A DNA stretch of 64,000 nt from Phocoena phocoena (taxonomy: Eukaryota > Chordata > Mammalia > Artiodactyla > Phocoenidae), in contig NC_089236.1 in assembly GCF_963924675.1 (NCBI RefSeq), positions 44,486,500 to 44,550,499 on the forward strand. Direction: 5' to 3'. Position 1 is the stretch's first letter, and each line of letters opens with the position of its first letter. Below the pieces are notes generated by a model. That model saw only the letters and a list, made by a program, of their open reading frames with translations, was not told the DNA's origin and did no database searches. Both the position numbers and the translations under genes were made by a program. This document shows positions 59,571 through 64,000 of this stretch, in pieces.

Positions 59571-60950
59571 GTGACTTCAGGTACGAGGTCCGCAAAGTAT
59601 GCAAAGCAGAGTGTTTTCTCTTGGCAGCTCACACAAGGGCAGCAACCGGTATTTCCTGGGTGCTTCGGACACACCAGAAATCGTGCCCTGAAGCTGTTTG
59701 AGGGCTCTGGAAATAGAGCTCTCCTCAAGGAACGCGCAGTGTGTTGCCCATCACTCGGCACGCAGGAGGGCATCGGAGGGGAAGACCACTGGGCCTCGAT
59801 GTTGCTCAGCTGGTCCACCGGGGTCTGGAGATACTCACTGACAATGGAGGAAAATGGATGCAAACCAGAGGGGCCTACAAGTCCTCAGAAGGGTACTTCC
59901 CTCAAAGTAAAGACGAAGAGCTACTAAGAACTCGTGGAAACAGCTGCATGCCTCCCTTTCTGCCCGGCTACTCAGGGCCTAACCTGGAGGGAACTTCTCA
60001 CGTTGAGTTTCTCTTGACTTCTAAAGCTTGTCAGGCTGACCACCACGGCGGCCATGGAAGCACCTGGTTTAGACCGACCAAACTCAGTTTCTTCCCAGAA
60101 GCATTCCTACAGGTTTCCCAGGCCTGTCAACAGCAGGGATTTCAGGTAGCTTCAAGGCACCGTGAATGCAGCCTTCCAAATTGGAAAGCGAGGATGTTTA
60201 AATCAGGCCCCCGATTTTAGGCGCAAACACAGCATACATTGCTGTTGTTTCTAAAAAGTCAAAAGAGACACACGGCCCCTTGTGTTTGCTTGCCTGAATC
60301 AGCTTCTCGAAGCAGGGGGGTTGTGCAACAAGTGGACTGCCTCAACCAAGGAACGCCCTAGCTACTCCTCTGGGGCCTGTGCCTATTCAGAAGCCTGCAT
60401 TGCCACCGCAAGGGGCGGACTGAAATTGCAGTAAGAACGCAAGGGGACTTTCTTCTGGAGGCACGGTGACTTCAGGCAGGAGGTCCTAGATGGAATGCGA
60501 GGCCGAGGGTGCTCTCAATGCAGCTCAGACTAGGGCAAGGCGTAAGACCTCAAGGTCTGTGAGACCTGCCAAAATTGTGTTCGTGAACGTGTGGGTGTGA
60601 AGGGGAAATTAAGCTGCTTCGGTGGAGACTGCTGTGCGTTTCACTACCTTCGGCGTAGAGAGAGTGGCTCCAAAGGGCTACGGGGCTGGATGTTGCTTAG
60701 GAGACCTAAGGGGTCCTGGGGTTAGTCTGCGTTACAGCCCGGAACAGGAAGCCCACGCGATTGTCCTAAGTGTCCGGAAAACTCTACTGCCATAAAAGAT
60801 ATGCAGAGCAGAAACTACGGCCTCATGGAAAGTGCTGCACGCCTCCGTTTCTGCAGGGCAAGTCCGGCCTTAACCTACAGGCATGTGCTCACACTGAGTG
60901 TCCCGTTAGCGACACAGCTTTGAAAGATGCTGACTTTCTCCTCGAGCTGA
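59571..60950 (+). repeat. Monomer m44, class B3 (1,380 bp)
   Basis: Shares gtccgcaaagtatgc and cctacaagtcc with m29. Private gagggaacttc, gtgcaacaagtgg and gtgcctattc. ttctaaagcttg creates a HindIII site at 60024-60029 that is shared with m46. Confidence 0.9.
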
Positions 60951-62331
60951 GTGACTTCAGGTACGAGGTCCGCGAAGTATGCAAAGCAGAGTGTTTTCTC
61001 TTGGCAGCTCACACAAGGGCGGCAACCGGTATTTCCTGGGCGCTTCGGACACACCAGAAATCGTGTCCTGAAGCTGTTTGAGGGCTCTGGAAATAGAGCT
61101 CTCCTCAAGGAACGCGCAGTGTGTTGCCCATCACTCGGCACGCACGGAGGGCATCGGAGGGGAAGACCACTGGGCCTCGATGTTGCTCAGCTGGTCCACC
61201 GGGGTCTGGAGATGCTCACTGCCAATGGAGGAAAATGGATGCAAACCAGAGGGGCCTACGAGTCCTCAGAAGGGTACTTCCCTGAAAGTAAAGGCGAAGA
61301 GCTACTAAGAACTCGTGGAAACAGCTGCATGCCTCCCTTTCTGCCCGGCTACTCAGGGCCTAACCTGGAGGCAAGTTCTCACGTTGAGTTTCTCTTGACT
61401 TCTAGAGCTTGTCAGGCTGACCACCACGGCAGCCATGGAAGCACCTGGTTTATACCGAGCAAACTCAGTTTCTTCCCAGAAGCATTCCTACAGGGTTCCC
61501 AGGCCTGTCAACAGCAGGGATTTCAGGTAGCTTCAAGGCACCGTGAATGCAGCCTTCCAAATTGGAAAGCGAGGATGTTTAAATCAGGCCCCCGATTTCA
61601 GGCGCAAACACAGCATACATTGCTGTTGTTTCTAACAAGTCAAAAGAGACAGACGGCCCCTTGTGTTTGCTTGCCTGAATCAGCTTCTCGAAGCAGAGGG
61701 TTCTGCATCAAGTGGACTACCTCAACCAAGGAACGCCCTAGCTACTCCTCTGGGGCCTGTGGCTATTCAGAAGCCTGCATTGCCACCGCAAGAAGCGGAC
61801 TGAAATTAAAGTAAGAACGCAAGGGGACTTTCTTCTGGAGGCACGGTGACTTCAGGCAGGAGGTCCTTGATGGAATGCGAGGCCGAGGGTGCTCTCAGTG
61901 CAGGTCAGACTAGGGCAAGGCGTAAGACCTCAAGGCCTGTGAGACGTGCCAAAATTCTGTTCGTGAACGTGTGGGTGTGATGGGGAAATTAAGCTGCTTC
62001 GGTGGAGACTGCTGTGCGTTTCCCTACCCTCGGCGTAGAGAGAGTTGGTTCCAAAGGGCTACGGGGCTGGATGTTGCTTAGTAGACCTAGGGGGTCCTGG
62101 GGTTAGTCTGTGTTCCAGCCGGGACCAGGGAGCCCACGCGATTTTCCTAGGTGTCCGGAAAACTCTACTGCCATAAAAGATATGCAGAGCAGAGGCTACG
62201 GCCTCATGGAAAGTGCTGCACGCCTCCGTTTCTGCAGGGCAAGTCCGGCCTTAACCTACAGGCATGTGCTCACACTGAGGGTCCCGTTAGCGACACAGCT
62301 TTGAAAGATGCTGACTTTCTCCTCGAGCTGA
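60951..62331 (+). repeat. Monomer m45, class D3 (1,381 bp)
   Basis: D-like (ggtttataccgagc, cagagggttctgc, attaaagtaag) but without the EcoRI site (cttgacttc), with cactgccaatgg and gagacagacggcc. It has no clear counterpart in HOR copy 1. Confidence 0.88.
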
Positions 62332-63712
62332 GTGACTTCAGGTACGAGGTCCGCGAAGTATGCAAAGCAGAGTGTTTTCTCTTGGCAGCTCACACAAGGG
62401 CAGCAACCGGTATTTCCTGGGTGCTTCGGACACACCAGAAATCGTGTCCTGAAGCTGTTTGAGGGCTCTGGAAATAGAGCTCTCCTCAAGGAACGCGCAG
62501 TGTGTTTCCCACCCCTCGGCACGCACGTAGGGCATCGGAGGGGAAGACCACTGGGCGTCGATGTTGCTCAGCTGGTCCACCGGGGTCTGGAGATGCTCAC
62601 TGCCAATGGAGGAAAATGGATGCAAACCAGAGGGGCCTACGAGTCCTCAGAAGGGTACTTCCCTGAAAGTAAAGGCGAAGAGCTACTAAGAACTCGTGGA
62701 AACAGCTGCATGCCTCCCTTTCTGCCCGGCTACTCAGGGCCTAACCTGGAGGCAAGTTCTCACGTTGAGTTTCTCTTGACTTCTAAAGCTTGTCAGGTTG
62801 ACCACCACGGCGGCCATGGAAGCACCTGGTTTATACCGAGCAAACTCAGTTTCTTCCCAGAAGCATTCCTACAGGGTTCCCAGGCCTGTCAAGAGCAGGG
62901 ATTTCAGGTAGCTTCAAGGCACCGTGAATGCAGCCTTCCAAATTGGAAAGCGAGGATGTTTAAATCAGGCCCCCGATTTTAGGCGCAAACACAGCATACA
63001 TTGCTGTTGTTTCTAAAAAGTCAAAAGAGACACACGGCCCCTTGTGTTTGCTTGCCTGAATCAGCTTCTCGAAGCAGGGGGGTTGTGCATCAAGTGGACT
63101 GCCTCAACCAAGGAACGCCCTAGCTACTCCTCTGGGGCCTGTGGCTATTCAGAAGCCTGCATTGCCACCGCAAGGGGCGGACTGAAATTGCAGTAAGAAC
63201 GCAAGGGGACTTTCTTCTGGAGGCACGGTGACTTCAGGCAGGAGGTCCTAGATGGAAAGCGAGGCCGAGGGTGCTCTCAATGCAGCTCAGACTAGGGCAA
63301 GGCGTAAGACCTCAAGGCCTGTGAGACCTGCCAAAATTGTGTTCGTGAACGTGTGGGTGTGAAGGGGAAATTAAGCTGCTTCGGTGGAGACTGCTGTACG
63401 TTTCACTACCTTCGGCGTAGAGAGAGTGGCTCCAAAGGGCTACGGGGCTGGATGTTGCTTAGGAGACCTAAGGGGTCCTGGGGTTAGTCTGCGTTACAGC
63501 CCGGAACAGGAAGCCCACGCGATTGTCCTAAGTGTCCGGTAAACTCTACTGCCATAAAAGATATGCAGAGCAGAGACTACGGCCTCATGGAAAGTGCTGC
63601 ACGCCTCCGTTTCTGTAGGGCAAGTCCGGCCTTAACCTACAGGCATGTGCTCACACTGAGTGTCCCGTTAGCGACACAGCTTTGAAAGATGCTGACTTTC
63701 TCCTCGAGCTGA
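62332..63712 (+). repeat. Monomer m46, E/D/B mosaic (1,381 bp)
   Basis: The 5' part is E-like (gtttcccacccctcgg, cacgtagggcatc), the middle has ggtttataccgagc, and the 3' third is class B (gattttagg, gttacagccc). Rare variants ggaaagcgagg and ccggtaaac link it to m29. HindIII at 62786-62791 links it to m44. Private gtcaggttgacc and gctgtacg. Confidence 0.87.
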
Positions 63713-64000
63713 GTGACTTCAGGTACGAGGTCCGCGAAGTATGCAAGCAGAGTGTTTTCTCTTGGCAGCTCACACAAGGGCGGCAACCGGTATTTCCTGG
63801 GCGCTTCGGACACACCAGAAATCGTGTCCTGAAGCTGTTTGAGGGCTCTGGAAATAGAGCTCTCCTCAAGGAACGCGCAGTGTGTTGCCCATCACTCGGC
63901 ACGCAGGAGGGCATCGGAGGGGAAGACCACTGGGCCTCGATGTTGCTCAGCTGGTCCACCGGGGTCTGGAGATACTCACTGACAATGGAGGAAAATGGAT
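63713..64000 (+). repeat. Monomer m47, 5' part (288 bp)
   Basis: Truncated by the window edge. Class B start (gcaggaggg) combined with gtgtcctgaag, as in m30, so it probably opens a third HOR copy. A private 1-base deletion gives tatgcaagcag instead of tatgcaaagcag. Confidence 0.88.

Larger units (their letters stand above)
40207..63712 (+). repeat. Higher-order repeat copy 2 (17 monomers, 23,506 bp)
   Basis: Monomers m30-m46 follow copy 1 but carry extra monomers. There is a second B (m36/m37), so the offset grows from 17,984 to 19,364 bp. There is an E between G and F (m42), raising the offset to 20,744 bp. Two further monomers (m45, m46) precede the restart at 63713. The end is placed at 63712 because m46 shares the rare variants ggaaagcgagg and ccggtaaac with m29, the last monomer of copy 1. 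Also, m47 begins like m30, with both gtgtcctgaag and gcaggaggg. Another valid reading ends the unit at 60950 (15 monomers). Confidence 0.72.
1..64000 (+). repeat. Satellite DNA array, ~1.38 kb monomer, spans whole window
   Basis: The motif gtgacttcagg following the single XhoI site recurs at 59, 1461, 2840, 4242, 5622 and so on to 63713, always 1,379-1,381 or 1,402 bp apart and always in the same orientation. No unique sequence interrupts the array. GC is about half. One monomer (11164-12543) holds about 52 CpG by hand count, an observed/expected ratio near 0.55. Monomer classes differ by a few percent, while copies in equivalent HOR positions differ at only a few bases. No stretch over 300 bp holds a supportable gene. 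The array is most likely centromeric or pericentromeric heterochromatin of an animal, probably a mammal; the family is not recognised. Confidence 0.97.

Noticed and set aside
1..64000. Bacterial gene cluster or tandem gene family
   Set aside because: There are no ribosome-binding-site and start pairs, no operon structure and no known proteins. The strict 1.38-kb periodicity with class hybrids is satellite behaviour.
1..64000. CRISPR array or other short direct-repeat array
   Set aside because: The repeat unit is over 1.3 kb with no unique spacers; all sequence belongs to the repeat.
1..64000. Ribosomal DNA or 5S array
   Set aside because: I recognise no rRNA core sequences. The unit is too short for rDNA, and no RNA polymerase III type box pair with a 5S-like sequence was found.
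1..64000. Identification as bovine satellite I
   Set aside because: Only the monomer length is similar. I could not match the sequence from memory, and the GC content seems lower than that satellite's buoyant density implies.

Overview
All 64 kb are one uninterrupted head-to-tail tandem array of a large satellite DNA monomer, 1,379-1,402 bp long. The window holds 46 complete monomers plus a 58-bp tail at the left edge and 288 bp of a 47th monomer at the right edge, all in the same orientation. I see no unique sequence, inversion, large transposable element, RNA gene or credible protein-coding gene. The source is a eukaryote. A mammal is the best guess, because of the kilobase-scale satellite with higher-order structure, a poly(A) insertion flanked by an 11-bp duplication at a TTTT/A-type site (LINE-1-like), and motifs resembling the CENP-B box. 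I do not recognise the satellite family. Its length is close to the ~1.4 kb reported for bovine satellite I, but I could not match the sequence from memory and make no identification.

Monomers are phased here from the conserved gtgacttcagg that lies 5 bp after the single XhoI site (ctcgag). They fall into classes separated by a few percent. Class A has gctgctcacaaaaaggcgg, cattccgcac and, in its 3' third, a 21-bp poly(A) insertion plus TTCGTTGGA. Class A' resembles A in its 5' two thirds but lacks the insertion. Class B has a 1-bp deletion (gcaggaggg instead of gcacggaggg), gattttagg and gttacagccc. Class C has aaagcacagtgttttttc, gatgatgcttagaag and often aaaaatatgc. Class D has an EcoRI site (cttgaattc) and aaacagacagagggccc. 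Class E has gtttcccacccctcgg and cacgtagggcatc. Class F has cgaaatatgc, cacgcagggcatc and cactgccaatgg. Class G has cacgctcgtaggg and gcgaggttg.

Region 1 (1 to ~18.1 kb) is built on an A-B-(A' or D)-C tetramer of 5,542 bp with dimer-scale duplications and deletions. Region 2 (~18.1-22.2 kb) is a short E-F-B block linking the two regimes. Region 3 (22.2-64 kb) is a long higher-order repeat (HOR). Its first copy has 13 monomers (22224-40206, 17,983 bp). Its second copy has the same order with four extra monomers (40207-63712, 17 monomers, 23,506 bp). A third copy appears to begin at 63713. Inside the HOR an A-E-B trimer (4,161 bp) is itself duplicated. Corresponding monomers of the two HOR copies differ at only a few positions each.

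Below the monomer scale, the unit seems to be an old trimer of diverged subunits of about 490, 400 and 490 bp. The array records repeated unequal exchange: several monomers are hybrids of two classes with crossover intervals that can be bounded, and one short conversion-like patch is visible. Any function would be structural (centromeric or pericentromeric heterochromatin). That is inference from repeat architecture, not something the sequence proves.
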